NCBI RefSeq assembly: GCF_000764305.2
Contig: NW_025945035.1
Span: forward strand, 82,244 to 146,243
Direction of reading: 5' to 3'
From: Hyalella azteca
Lineage: Eukaryota > Arthropoda > Malacostraca > Amphipoda > Hyalellidae
DNA: 64,000 nucleotides
The first letter of the stretch is position 1. Each line of letters opens with the position of its first letter. This document shows positions 31,440 through 43,821 of this stretch, in pieces. The position numbers were made by a program, and so were the translations under genes. Below the pieces are notes generated by a model. The model made no database searches. It saw only the letters and a list, made by a program, of their open reading frames with translations, and was not told where the DNA came from.

Positions 31440-34400
31440 CTGCCAAGGAGCAAAGTCGAACATTGAAATTTTCTGGTCAGGAGTTGAATTTTGTCAAAAA
31501 TTACCTAACCCGCCGAGTTAAAAACAAAAAAAAATTCAAAAGGAAAACGCTGATCTACGAAATAAATTTCAAAACGCGCCTTGTTAAAGTCTAAAGTGCG
31601 TTATGAAGATGATAATAATACTTAATTGAGTTCTCATAGATTAAAGTTTGGAATTCTTAAATTTTTTGATAAGTTAGTCTTATTCGAATACAAGTGAAAA
31701 GGGTTTAATCATATCGGTTTAACGTTTATAAAAGAAAAATGGTTTAATCATAATCATAACGAAGAAAAGTTGAGAACATTACCTGAAGAACTCGTTGTGG
31801 CACACGTAGTACGCGGTGGTAATGAAGACGTTCGGCTGGCCGCGGAAAGGAGTACATCCATACGATGACTCGACTGTGTTCACCATCAGCAACATCGCAA
31901 CGAGTGCAAGAAAGAACGAAAATGCCTGACTCCACACGAACATGTACCTGGTGATATCGACCGTCATCATGTTCGGGGTAATCCTGCAGAACAGTGCGAC
32001 ACGCACCAAGAACAACGCCCAGTACAACATGAGTACCGCCACGGTCAGCAGGGGGAACAGGGGCATGATTGTTGTACCAACCCATGACAGAGTTTGGACC
32101 CCGAGTAGCATTAAGCCAGCACCTGGAACGTCAAGCCTTCGTTGCATCCTTTTCCTGACTTTCTTCCAAGGTGACAGCCGCAAAGGAAGGAGCACCACAA
32201 TCTCAAAAACAAAAACAAGGATCCACATCATCGGCTGGAACATCATGGATGCGTAGATCTGCTGAGCAAACTCTGCCTCCCAGCAGAAGTGATTGGTAGG
32301 ACACAAGTTACGAGACGGGTTGATGATTTGAGTGTAGAATAATACACCGATAGATGAGAACTGTAGCGTGGCAAGACGTATCGTTAGAATTCGAAGAGAT
32401 ATCATTTCAGAATGTTTTTCCAATTTTCCTATTGCCTCGATGATTGGCGGAAATATTTGGTTGATAAAGTAGAGGCATCCTGAAACCAAAAACTGCAGTA
32501 AATGCGAATACACACTAAGTTGGTTCCAGTCAATGTCACCACCATCTCCAGGATCCGTTGAGTTACCCGAAGAAACATTTGGATTTGATGAAATATTTAA
32601 TGAAGTCGAATTGGTATTTTGCAACTTGAAGCGCTGTTGTAGTCTAGCGGTGGTGTAGACAATCCCCTAAGCTGTACCTATTACCACCCACACCATAATG
32701 TTACAAATTAATCGAACATAAAACAAACGAACCTTCCCACAACATGTGCGCGTTAGCTTCTCTCTTTTATGCATGATCTTCGCCAGAAAAGTCTTTAATG
32801 AGTGACGAACTGACTTCTTCCGAGCCTTTACCGAGATGGGGTCACAAACCGAGAAGTCCCATCCGGTAAACAAGGTCGACGTGACGTCAGCTGACGACTT
32901 ATCTAAGCTGTATTTCTGCTTCAAATAATGACCAAACTTTGATACCAAATAAACTGCGGTGATAAAGAGATACAAGAAGCTGGTGATCTGAGTGACCATA
33001 GCCACGGGGTAGTTGATATCCTCGATGTAAGCAGGATAAACTGACGAGTAGAAGTAAGATGACTCGACGAAGCCAGTGCCCTGGAAGATGTCCAGCAAGG
33101 TTGCGTAGGTCCAGTTAGCTCTTTCATAGGCCATTGATTCCATCAAGTTCAGCTGATAGCCCGTGCATTGCAGGATCTGAACGTAGACAGGGGACAATAA
33201 CATCGTGAGGTGCGTGAAATGACATAAATTATTGGAGGTGAATTATTGAAATGACGCATATTCACTCCATTGGAAAAATGGAGTGAAATTTAGAAAAATA
33301 TATAGAATGAATTTTAAAAGCTTGGTCTATCGAGGGAAAAAATTTTACTGTCATGTTATTCGTAGAAATTTATCTCTCTGCTAGTGTACGTCACTCCCCA
33401 TAAGTTGCCAAATCCAAATAAATCTATGCTTCAGCTTTCCATTGCAACAAACAACACAAAGTCGCCCGCAAGGAACATTGCAATGCCATCAAAGCGTATT
33501 TGTCAGCCAATTGTTGGTCGGCCAATCATTCGCGTTGGTCGGCCAATCATTAGTGTTGGTCGACCAATCATTCGCGTTGGTCGGCCAATCATTCGCGTTG
33601 GTCGGCCAATCATTCGTGTGCAATTAGGAAGCAATGGTCAGCAACTAAGGAGAGACGGACAGTAATTGAGGTCTTATAAACGTAAGTGAAAAGAACGATG
33701 GACACTAATTGTTCATGCACCACTCTGAGAAATGTATGGGTGATAGTGTCCAAATTTTGACACACTGCCTGCACGTAGCACTGATACGCCCGTTTGCCCG
33801 GTCAAACTGAGTCAGTATGACTCACATAAAGGCCAACCCCGCATCGCTATTTAGACTAAGTCTATGAGTCCAAGAGATACATTTAACATGGACCGTCGTG
33901 AGCCAGACACCTGCTCGTCGTTGTCGCTGAGCAGGATGCCATCGCAGGATCCATCGGCTGCGATCCTGACACGTGTTGACATGTTCCCAACCACCGACCA
34001 GCCGTAGGACTGGTCGTGTACCGAGCTGAAGGTGATGGTAGGACAGACGAGTACCACCATAATCACCATGGCCGCCATCACGTTCATCAGGAGGAGGTCT
34101 TTGTACAGACCAAGCAACAGACTACCACTCCAGCCCAGTCTCGACAGCATGTGGTGGCGCAGTTGACGCTTCAGCTGCACCAGCATATCAAGGTTTTATA
34201 AACAATATCAATGTCTATTGAATATTAGGTCTGCTAAATATTAGATAGATTTTTGGGCTGGCAAGTAAAGGAAGCCTAATGCAGTTAATATATAATAGGA
34301 AATAAAGAAATTTATTATTTATTCCTTTTCTGGCAGAAACAAAGCTAAGGCTTTTCTAACATTGCAGGTAACACTCACTATACCTAGAATCAACCCTGAA

Positions 34401-35185
34401 GAAAAATTGAAATAAGGCTTAAGAATTTCTAAAAATAGTGTTATTGGTTTTAAATGATATGCGGGGGCTCAAGCTCTGTGATGTGAGCCGAACACAGCCA
34501 TCACTCACCTGGTCCGGATGCAGACATCGGATGAGCTTGATCAGCTTCAGCGCCTTCCTTCGCCGACACCAAGACTCGGTCGAGCTCATCTATAGGAATA
34601 CTCACGTTAGTTAGGTTTTATCAGGGAAAATGTTATAAATCCATTGAAAAATCGGAGAGTGTAGGTAAATCAATGAAATAAGAATTCTCTGCCAACCCAC
34701 TGGCAGAAATATTTCACATAGTAAATTATTGCACATGGCGCAGTGATAATTGAGACCCTCTATTAAGAGAAATATCTATTTATATGATGTGCTGTTATTT
34801 CATCATAAAATTTACTAATATCACATTTATACCACTAAGATAACCTCAATTTGTTAATATACTCTGATGTTCTCACAGGCACATTTAGGGGTGCAGGTTT
34901 AGTCCGTCCTGGCCACGCCCTCCAGGACTTCTTCTTTTCTTCCAGTTTGCGGACAGAATTTCTCAGGCGCTCATGCGGGGCGACTTCAGCCGCGGATCTT
35001 CGGTTGCCATTACGACCCAACATTGTCCGGATCCTTTGGTACGTCCTCGTCCCGTCGTCGCTGGCGGCGACGTGGGGACCGCGAAACGACCGTGTCCCTC
35101 GGTACGTCCTCGTCCCGTCGTCACTGGCGGCGACGTGGGGACCGCGAGACGACCGTGTCCCTCGGTACGTCCTCGTCCCGAACAA
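31361..35185 (-). CDS. TMC: Transmembrane channel-like (TMC) gene
   Basis: TMC proteins are multi-pass membrane proteins; animal members act in mechanosensory or other ion-channel complexes. Here five minus-strand exons join in matching phases. Diagnostic segments, in order: a basic N-terminal region (EEKKKSWRAWPGR); a Lys/Arg-rich helix before TM1; TM1 (LLLMNVMAAMVIMVVLV); GTGFVESSYFY; LFTGWDFSVCD, the family's WDF motif; RLFYVRLICNIMVWVVIG; CWEAEFAQQIY, the classical TMC-domain signature; then several further TM helices ending in LGLCAALSFIYLAYQ. The first exon's 5' edge and the 3' end are uncertain (a candidate lies at 28.87 kb). One in-frame TAG at 32667-32669 interrupts the main exon. 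A 39-bp array begins at the last certain donor. Confidence 0.9.
31783..33176 (-). CDS. TMC: TMC main exon, interrupted by one TAG
   Basis: A 1394-nt exon from acceptor CCCCTGTCTACGTTCAG to donor TTCAG|GTAATG. Both halves, 33176-32670 and 32666-31783, lie in the same frame and both carry strong TMC signatures (FTGWDFSVCD before the stop, CWEAEFAQQIY after). Between VVIGTA and GIVYTTARLQQRF sits a single TAG. An apparent 34-bp GT...AG gap around it (32644-32677) is too short and would shift the frame. Confidence 0.88.
33515..33620. repeat. 21-bp minisatellite in a TMC intron, 5 copies
   Basis: Units of GGCCAATCATTCGCGTTGGT plus C, mid-intron between the 33911 and 33176 borders. No splice motif is included. 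Confidence 0.88.
33911..34174 (-). CDS. TMC: TMC exon with TM1
   Basis: From acceptor GCTGGTGCAG to donor GAGCAG|GTGTCT, phase 0 at both ends. It encodes LKRQLRHHMLSRLG, the TM1 helix and an extracellular loop (HDQSYGWSVVGNMSTRV). The acceptor's pyrimidine tract is weak. Confidence 0.75.
34509..34589 (-). CDS. TMC: TMC exon, 27 codons
   Basis: Acceptor TATTCCTATAG and donor CCAG|GTGAGT bound 81 nt reading SSTESWCRRRKALKLIKLIR and then CLHPDQ, a basic amphipathic stretch as expected ahead of TM1. Phase 0 at both ends. Confidence 0.7.
34877..35185 (-). CDS. TMC: TMC N-terminal exon (5' edge uncertain)
   Basis: The frame ends PGRTKPAPLNVP at donor CCT|GTGAGA, phase 0. Confident coding starts at about 35023 (MLGRNGNRRSAAEVAPHERL). 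Further upstream the frame continues through 2.3 copies of a 63-bp repeat (DDGTRTYRGTR), which may be exon or intronic repeat. Confidence 0.6.
35040..35180. repeat. 63-bp GC-rich repeat, 2.3 copies
   Basis: Units of GGTACGTCCTCGTCCCGTCG with GGCGGCGACGTGGGGACCGC. It overlaps the open frame upstream of the TMC N-terminal exon. Period is a multiple of three. Confidence 0.85.
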
Positions 35186-35755
35186 CTGTGTCTTATTGTG
35201 CCGACAACTGTGTCTTATTGTGCTGACATCTGTGACTTATTCTGCCGACAACTGTGTTTTATTGTACCGACAACTGTGTCTTATTGTACCGACAACTGTG
35301 TCTTATTGTGCCAACAACTGTGTCTTATTGTGCCGATAACTATATCTTATTATACCGTCAATCGTGTCTTATTGTACCGACAACTGTGTCTTACTGTGCC
35401 GACAACTTTGTCTTATTGTGCCGACAACTGTGTCTTATTGTACCGTCAACTGTGCTTTACTGTGCCAACAACTGTGTCTTATTGTGCCGATAAATGTGTC
35501 TTACTGTGCCGACAACTGTGTCTCATTGGACCGACCCTGTCCTTATTGTGCCGAGAATTGTGCCTTATTATTCCGACAACTGTGTCTTATTGTGCCGACA
35601 ACTGTGTCTTATTGTGCTGAAATCTGTGACTTATTGTGCCGACAACTGTGTTTTATTGTACCGTCAACTGTGTCTTACTGTACCGACAGCTGTGCCTTAT
35701 TGAACCAAAAACTGTGCCTTATTGTGCCGGCAACTGTGCATCATCGAACCGATTT
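35183..35755. repeat. 22-bp minisatellite upstream of the TMC first exon, about 26 copies
   Basis: Units of GTGTCTTATTGTGCCGACAA plus CT. The minus strand gives AATAAGACACAG|TTGT, acceptor-like. If the N-terminal exon begins here, this would be another acceptor-bearing array, but the border is not resolved. Confidence 0.88.
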
Positions 35756-35872
35756 CATTTAACAGTAAATTTTTGTAATTCACATTTCGTACATTTGGAG
35801 ATTTGAACTGAGGTAAACTTAAAAAGAATTTTTAGTTGAATCGTTATTCCTAAACGAATAAGAATTTTTCTC

Positions 35873-36759
35873 AAGGGGAGCGTCTGGGCAAAATTTTATC
35901 TCAGCTATTAACAGACGGATCAGTTTGAAACTTGATACACATGTGTAAAACCATTTGAGAAAATTTTTTTGTTCGTGTGAATTTTTCGAAAAAAATAAAG
36001 AAAACGTGAAATTCTTAGAAAACGAACCAAAAACAGGGGTACTTCAGAATTCTATCTCCTCCTAGGATTTTCAAGCTACAACATCGAGACACATATCATT
36101 CGATGCATAAAGACCAGATCTATGAAACGTCGCATACGTTTTTTGAAATTTTCATTTTGTGTGTGTAGAAGCATTTTTCGTAAAATTTTCGAAATTTTTA
36201 GATTTTACCCCCGCCAAACCCCCCCACCTTTTTTTGCATTATAAAATCCAAACTACAACGAAATTAGAAAAAGGTTTGCCACGTTTTGTTGATATTTTCT
36301 TTGCAAATCGAACGGTATATCTCTCATTGCTGTAGCTTCAAAACTGTAGGAGGAGATAGGATTGCCGTAAGAGAGGTTTTCAGCTTTGGCAACTTCTCAG
36401 TAGAAGCAAAAACCCTCCGCGCGGCACGTAACGTAGCCTAGATACCGAAAGTAAGCATCAACTCGCTTCACAGTCAGTCAGCGGTGCATGGAGCCACTAA
36501 ATGAACACCATCCCGCGTGCTGTCTGTGAGGTTACTGAGCTCTAGCTGAGTGGAGAGCACATTCTATAGTTAATTTCACCATTTGGAATTACTGAAGGCC
36601 CCCCACCCTCTTCCCCCCTTACGGGATCTGTCGTGAACGCATAAATCAACGTACAGAGATGGTTCTAGTACCGTTCGATGCAGCAGAAAGTAAGCTTTAA
36701 GGTGAGTCTAAAAACCGGAAAAGCCGAAATTTCGACCTTTGGATCCAGACGCTCCCCTT
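35873..36759. mobile_element. 887-bp non-autonomous DNA transposon
   Basis: AAGGGGAGCGTCTGG on the left is matched by a perfect 15-nt inverted copy, CCAGACGCTCCCCTT, on the right. The interior holds no transposase; it has A/T-rich stretches and a GC-rich 3' third. The right flank reads CCCC|TTAA, a possible TTAA target. The left flank is TCAA, so the superfamily is unproven. Confidence 0.7.
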
Positions 36760-36894
36760 AAGCGTTTGTTCATGTTGAATTCTTATTTAATTGCTCGTTA
36801 GACAGCAATACTTTTGAAGGCGTTGAAGTGATGCAGATGAAACATTTCACCATAGCATGCAGTATTAGAAATCCACTATATATTCTCTATTAAA

Positions 36895-37215
36895 ACTAGG
36901 GACTAAATTACTAGAGAAGCAACACAACTAGTAACATAAAATTAACTAGAGAAGCAACATAACTAGTAACATAAAATTAACTAGAGAAGCAACATAACTA
37001 GTAACATAAAAACAACTAGAGAAGCAACATAACTAGTAACATAAAAACAACTAGAGAAGCGACATAACTAGTAACACAAAATTAACTAGAGAAGCAACAT
37101 AACTAGTAACATAAAATTAACTAGAGAAGCAACAAAACTACTAACTAGTAACATAAAATTAACTAAAGAAGCAACATAACTAGTAACATAAAATTAACTA
37201 GAGAAGCAACAATGC
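36895..37215. repeat. 35-bp minisatellite, about 9 copies
   Basis: Units of ACTAGAGAAGCAACATAACT and AGTAACATAAAATTA. Confidence 0.9.
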
Positions 37216-37305
37216 ACACGCTGGTGTGTACTAACTGCACACGCTGGTGTGTACTAACTGTACACGCTGGTGTGTACTAACTGCACACGCTGGTGTGTAC
37301 TAACT
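37212..37305. repeat. 23-bp minisatellite, 4 copies
   Basis: Units of GCACACGCTGGTGTGTACTA plus ACT. Each is largely self-complementary (CACACGCTGGTGTG). Confidence 0.88.
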
Positions 37306-39834
37306 GTTGCTTATATCATCGTTATCATTAAGGTTCCATTAGTGATTATCATCGTCATGGTTGCATAGGTCCTGACCACGCTTGCCTCTATAAATAAAGT
37401 TAATGGCTCTTTAAAAATCAATTCATTTTACCATCAGTTGCCGCTGAAGCAATTATTAGATAATATAATACAGAGCCACGCTTGTCAGGGGGCAGTTAGC
37501 CAGCCTAGTCGCTGGCCAAATTGTCGTATGAATTTTCCACTTCATCTTATTGATAATTTAGGCTCTACGCTTCATAATAGCATTTTTATGATAACTGCAT
37601 TTATGTTAATGGTTTACAGCTGAACAATATATCTTCTTCAATTGCCTACTTGCGATAAAAACAGATTTTTCAGAGGAGGATTGCGAAAATTTTGCCTCGC
37701 TTCGCAAACAGAAATGTTTCATTCATGGCCTGCTTGTTCAAGTGTTCCACGTCACGCGCTGCGAACAATTTTTCGTTGAAAATATCTAGCGAAGAATTAT
37801 CCTTATTGTTTTTAATTGCATTACATGATATAACGGCGCTCTGATAATATTGAAATGTCATAAAATCGCTCTCAAAATATAAAGTTCCGGAACGTAAAGC
37901 CCGAGCTCACCCAGAAACCCGAAACTTTTGTTCGTAATATAATTTCGGTGCACAAATCATTTGAGTTCTTGTTCATATTTCTGGATGAGCAGTTGAGTAG
38001 CAAATTGAATGAAAAATCCTGCCAATATCTCCAATACATCATAACTGAGAAATTTAGCTCTCATAAAGCATATACCTGGTTGGACTTACTAAATATAGCT
38101 TATTATTGCAGAATTTTGTTGAAAAAACAAAAATTAATAATATAATAAAGTTTCTATCGTCGATTGGTTCATGCTGGTGCGTTATTACGTCAGACACTTG
38201 CGAGGGAATGGCCATTATTATTATTGCGAGGGGAATCGCGACTGGGCTGCAATGTGTGAAACAAGCAAATCTGAGGATGCTAATCAGGCATATATGAAAA
38301 TTTTTCTTGGTATTGTTGTGCATTATTTCTAATATACTGAGAATGTTATAATACAGTGGATGCTGTAACGAGATGTAGCAATTAGCAGTTCATGAGAGCA
38401 TTGCATGCCAAACTATAACATATTGTATCATTCATTTGGTAAAATTAAGTGGAGCTGTGCAAAATTTGGTCCAGAGTTCACAGCTCTAAAGTTGCGTTGT
38501 AAATTTCTTCTATCAAAGGAATTCTTCCATTAGAAACTCCGCCACGCAAGTCACGCAGAGTAGAGTTCTCGTGAGGCGAGCCGTAAACAATCTTTTATTT
38601 TCCTGAAGCCAAAGAATAAAACTAATGAAATCAAAGACAATTTGATTGCGTTGAGCTCCCAATAGAAGGGTTTCAGGTCCTGCAATAACGTGTCAACCGA
38701 CGGGGCATTTCAGGGAGCTGATCGGCAGGCTTGCGAGAGATCGTCAGTGGTGAGCTCGAGAAAAAATACAAGTTCAGAGTGTATTATATACATGTATAAA
38801 TAGATTATATAAGTTTATTCGAGATAAAGCTAATTGACTGGCATGGAATGGCTGACTGTAACATAAGAGCGAAGTTTCTACAAGTTATCCGAGATAACTT
38901 AAGTCAGGATGTGGCAGCGGAAGATGCTAAAACCAAAGCCAAGACCTCTAGAGTGAAGCCATGAAAATGAAATTGCGAATTTTGTGGTTTTGAAACGGTA
39001 CAAGGTTTGATATCTATAAATAACGCTTGATGCCAATTAAATGTATTGCATCTAGGTTAAAGTTATTGGTGTAATGCAGGCACAAATAGAATTTGCTTTT
39101 AACACTACGTGATAAGAGAAATCTAAGAATGTTAGAAACGAGTAGTTAATTCATAGGCACTTAAATTTTATATTCACATTAGCGAAAAAATTCGATTAAT
39201 TGGTCATTGCAGTTGACTTCAAATTGTAGAGAATATACAGAGTAATTTTTGTTTTCATCACGCACATGCTACATGAATATGAATATAGTTAATTCATTAA
39301 TTCATAAGATAATTGTTATTATTGGTAAATTTAACATATCAAAGGCAACTAAAGGTTTTATTGAAGACTTTCTAAAGAAGAAGAAACACCTGCTACTTTA
39401 GTTATAATTGTCCAGCAGTCTACGCTTGTGATAATTGTGAAGACTTTGAATTGCACAGCCATGTAGACTGAATGTGATGATTGGCTGCTGGTCCTTGAAA
39501 GGTACAGTATGAATTTACAAGGAGCAAGAAGCATAATTGCGGTAGTAAAGGGAAGTGAGTAACGCGTGTCGAAAATAGCATAGTCTAAAGGCAATCTTTA
39601 AGATTTAAAATTAAGCATTCAATATTCTAATATTACTATAATTAGCCTTAAACTATTATTTTAGTTTAAGATAGAATTCCAATTAACACCTGGATTCCAA
39701 TTAAAAATTCCCTGGCACATTCCTGGTGATTTTACGTTGTAGCGGGCATGCGTTCTTGATTTCCTCTGGAGGTAGAAGAACTGGAAGTCCAACAGCTAAC
39801 CATCGCCAGTCTTCTCCAGTTTTTATCCAGTGAA
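37306..39834. other. No gene recognised
   Basis: About 2.5 kb of AT-rich DNA with only short frames. I found no element ends or exons that I can support. Confidence 0.45.
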
Positions 39835-39965
39835 CATCAGGCCAGTGACAGGCTACTTTCGCCAGTGACGGTCGTCTTTAGCCAGTGACGGGCATCTTTG
39901 GTCAGTGACGGGATATTTCGCCAGTGACGGGCGACTTTCGCCAGTGACGGCATCTTTCGCCATTA
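39835..39965. repeat. 20-bp minisatellite, about 6 copies
   Basis: Degenerate units of TTTCGCCAGTGACGGGCATC. Confidence 0.8.
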
Positions 39966-40058
39966 TAAGCCTGGATTTTATGACCGACGCCTGGTTCTTC
40001 GTCGCATGTGGAGTGGATCAATAAAGGGGCTAAAGTCTACGCGTCCGTGTATGATCCT

Positions 40059-40203
40059 GGCCCATACTTTCAAAAAAAGTTAAGAGATCGTAAGTTCATC
40101 AGCCAATCATTGACGGCCTTTCAAGCAAAATCCGCCAATCATAGACAAGAAAATAGAGCGTAAGTACTTACGTTCACTTAGCGAGTTTTGAAAGTATGGC
40201 CCC
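40059..40203. mobile_element. 145-bp foldback MITE
   Basis: The left end GGCCCATACTTTCAAAA and the right end TTTTGAAAGTATGGCCC form near-perfect inverted repeats. The interior has GTAAGTACTTACG and other self-complementary words. Confidence 0.7.
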
Positions 40204-40209
40204 TGGGCC

Positions 40210-40800
40210 TCGGTCGGAGGACCCGTCATCTCGAGCCACTTGTCCAGCCTCAGCCTTACACGAGACGTAAGTCTTGGTGTGTGGCTGTATCGTAGGCTGA
40301 CAGAGCTGTACTCTACCTCTTGGCCTCACTAAAATAAAGGTGTTGCCCTAACTTAGTTTGTTAATCTATATTTTATCAAATAGGTGTATGAATATAGTTA
40401 ATCAATGGTTGCAGGTTGGCTTGCAATTTTGTTTCAACAGATAAAAGGGCCGTGCACAATGCTTGAATTTTAATGGATAATTGATAATATTATTGATAAA
40501 TATTTGTATATATTCCTAAGAGATAGGTATCGAGAATTTGCCTCCTGTTAATATAAAGTATTGAGTATAATTTAATGGATAATCCGTAAATTTAATTTTT
40601 GTATATGGGCAGCACTGAACAGAACGCGTTGGTGGCATGGGTCGCGAGGCCAGCGGTTGGGGTTTTAACCAACCAGCCCGCATTCTCCCGGCCCAGTCAT
40701 ATTTCACATACCTATTTGCTATTTGATTGCCAAAGAATGAAAATAATGTTTAGGCTATTAATCTTGTTTTATTGCCAACTCCGACCCCATCCGTATGGTA
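40210..40800. other. No gene recognised
   Basis: AT-rich sequence without exon signals. Confidence 0.4.
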
Positions 40801-40804
40801 TTCG

Positions 40805-41010
40805 TTAACGCGGTAGTAAAGAGAATTAAGAAATGAACGCGGTAGTAAAGAAATGAGAGCAACGCGGTAGTAAAGAGAAGGGAACAACGCGGTAGTAAAG
40901 AGAAGAGAGCAACGTGGCAGTAAAGAGAAGAGAGCAACGTGGTAGTAAAGAGAAGAGAGCAACGTGGTAGTAAAGAAAAGAGAGCAACGTGGTAGTAAAG
41001 AGAAGAAGAA
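40805..41010. repeat. 25-bp minisatellite, about 8 copies
   Basis: Units of GCGGTAGTAAAGAGAAGAGA and GCAAC. On the minus strand these form long pyrimidine tracts. Confidence 0.85.
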
Positions 41011-41124
41011 CATGTAGTAAAGAGGAAACGAAGCGAATGAACATGAAATTGAAGCGAAGGAATGTAAAACTGAAGCGAATGAACAAAAGTTGAAACAGAT
41101 TAAATGAATTTAAAAGGGATGGTA

Positions 41125-41300
41125 GTTCATGACAGTTCATGACAGTTCATGACAGTTCATGACAGTTCATGACAGTTCATGACAGTTCATGACAGATCAT
41201 GACAGTTCAAGACAGTTCATGACAGTTCATGACAGTTCACGACAGTTCATGACCAGTTCATGACAGTTCATGGCAGTTCACGACAGTCCATGACAGTGCA
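41125..41300. repeat. 10-bp repeat, about 17 copies
   Basis: Head-to-tail GACAGTTCAT with a few variants. Confidence 0.92.
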
Positions 41301-41304
41301 CGTT

Positions 41305-42500
41305 ACAATAATATAACCATGATAATAAATAAAATGTTCAATACCCATTTATTAACAAGAAATTTCCTTCATACCATTTATTTGATTATTTAATGCCTGA
41401 GCAAGTTTTTAACTACGTTGAAAAATAACAATTAATTTCTTTATTGTTTTCTTGAACTAAAATTTTTTCATTCGTATTTATTTTATTTGTTCCGTGCTGC
41501 GTCCCGCCATGCATGCAATGCCCGCGAGCTCCTCAGATCATCAGGAAACTCAAAAGAATTTACAAGAAAAAGTCCAGACATAAAATTTCATGACCCTAAA
41601 TTGGCTTAGGAAATTTCCTAGAAGTTCAACGCAACTGAAGTTAGACGCGCACTTTGGAAATTTTGTTTTGTAGGAAAAAATTGAACTGAGCAATTTTTGA
41701 GCGCCCCTTGAGTGCCCCAGAGAGCTTGGGAGCAGCACGCGTGACTCCTTAATGTGTCGTCACAAATTTCATTAGGGATCTCACTTAGAATGTCCGGGGA
41801 CTGCAGGGTAAAATAACACCGTGACTCTAGGGCAAAAGTTAAATTACTTGAAGATTAAATTATCAACTACTTATTTTTTAGTAATAGGTAATAAATAGGT
41901 TATATAAATTTAGTAATAGGTAAGTTGTAGATAATTAATATTTCTTTTTATGAATATTCCAACTAATTTTCAATTCTTTCATTTTCAAAATGCATCAAAA
42001 CAAAACACATTTCGACTAGAATCTCAGCTTGTTCGGCAACTTAAAAAGTCAAGGCCTCGCAAGCAAAGCCTGCATGCAGATTTATTTTTTTACTTCTAAC
42101 AGGAAGCACAACAAATTCCAAAGTAACGCCCCACCCTCCAGTGACGCCTACTACTTAAAACGAACTGAATAATTGACAAGCATTTATTTATTTCCATGCA
42201 GAAGAATTAATTAAGTAAAGTTAAGCGAAGTTGAGTTGAAAAGGTAAGTCCCTCAGGTGCTAAGGCCAGGTCGGTAACCCTGAACTCCGATTCGTAATTT
42301 AACCCTGCGATAACCAACGCTGTTTAGGGGGTAAAGGGTCATTTATATCGCAGGTTTAGGGCTCGCAAGGACGGGTTTAAGGCGTCTTTTAGGCGCCAGC
42401 GTCATCTCAGTGTCGCGTCAAGAACGGATTAGGCGTCGTAAATTATACGAGCAGAGGTTTTACGTCATCGGAACTTCTCGACGATACCGCACGGCACTGT
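41305..42500. other. No gene recognised
   Basis: AT-rich; short frames only. Confidence 0.4.
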
Positions 42501-42504
42501 GACC

Positions 42505-42595
42505 TCTCAGGAATGTGTTGTGTGTTGGGAAATGTGTTGTGTGTTGGGAATGTGTTGTGTGCTGAGGAATGTGTTGCGTGCTGATGAATGTGTTG
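42505..42595. repeat. About 18-bp GT-rich repeat
   Basis: Four to five units of GAATGTGTTGTGTGTTGG type. Confidence 0.8.
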
Positions 42596-42692
42596 GCTGC
42601 CGTATACCGTGTCTCTGTTTTAACCATCGCAACATAGAAAGGCTAGAATAAGATAACAGCTCGGGAACAGTACACTGTATTTCACAACAGAT

Positions 42693-42766
42693 TTATGGCG
42701 CCATAAGCCCATGTTGGTCAGAGCTCGTCTTGCCAATGGAGGTGGTGCAGGTCGGCTTGTTCGTCT
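42693..42766 (-). CDS. Candidate short terminal exon
   Basis: A strong acceptor (GAAGTTTTGTTTTTGCAG) opens 23 codons, TNKPTCTTSIGKTSSDQHGL then MAP, and a TAA. Another frame is also open here, and no protein family is recognised. Candidate only. Confidence 0.3.
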
Positions 42767-42839
42767 CTGCAAAAACAAAACTTCAGTAAAATATTGACCA
42801 GAAATATTTGCTACATTCGTTGGTAAATGCATTATATAA

Positions 42840-43600
42840 TAATATCCGGAATATAAATTCTGAAATTTGAAATCTAAACTTTTTAACTGAAAGTTTAGAT
42901 AGATTTTCTTATGAGCGGCTGGGTTTAAGTGAAGTAGTTAAAGTGGGTTAAAGTGAACAAACATACTTCCTACTCTCAACCCTTGTGTTCCAATTTAACG
43001 GAAAATTTGTTGCATATATTTTGAAAGGCAAAATTATGTTCCCATCTCAATTTAATCCTCGTAATAAGGCCTTATATTCCACCTAAAAATCCATGATCTA
43101 AAACAGGAGATTATGACCACACATTACACATTTGCATTTTTCTCAGTCCTGTGATAGAAATCTTGGCAAAGTCACAAGTGAAAAATGATGTTTTCATCTA
43201 AAATTTTACGGATTCACTTTGAAATATGAATGGTTCTTTGTATACAATCGAGATACACTTTCTGATACGTTCTTCACCCGAGCTAAAATGGGTCAATATG
43301 ACCTACACAAGTGCTTAGAGTGCTTCGCTGTTTGAACAAAGTCTAATTTATTTTCTTGAGTGAACGACAATCAAATTGTTATCTGCTCACGACCAATTAA
43401 ATGAAAATAGAATTATTTTTTCAACAATATTTTATATTGACAAATTTAGAACGTCCTTGTTGATGCTCTACGTAAATAAAAGTTGATTTATTAACATCAG
43501 ATAATGGAATATAATCGAGAAAATATTCCAATCAAGAACATATTACAGCAATAACTTTTCTGCTCATAAATTCCATTAAATCAAATCATCGTTAAGCATT
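42840..43600. other. No gene recognised
   Basis: AT-rich DNA. Confidence 0.4.
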
Positions 43601-43604
43601 GATA

Positions 43605-43765
43605 TCATTTCTTCTCAAGGATATAAACAAAACAAAGTATATCATTAAGAACTGATATCTTTTCTTTCCAAGGATATAAACAGGACAAAGTACATCATTA
43701 GGTATTGATATCTTTTCTTCTCCAGGATATAAACAGGACAAAGTATATCGATAAACACAGATATT
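43605..43765. repeat. About 57-bp tandem repeat, 3 copies
   Basis: Units with GATATAAACAGGACAAAGTA and ATATCTTTTCTTCTCCAG. The last motif is a plausible plus-strand acceptor, recurring in each copy just before the GC-rich exon candidate. Confidence 0.8.
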
Positions 43766-43821
43766 ATTTCATGACACAAATCATTCCCCCACCTGCCCCC
43801 TCCATCCCCCGGCACTGTCAG

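Noticed and set aside
32644..32677. A 34-bp intron (GT...AG) removing the TAG in TMC
   Set aside because: It is too short for a normal spliceosomal intron and its removal would shift the frame between two halves that are already in register.
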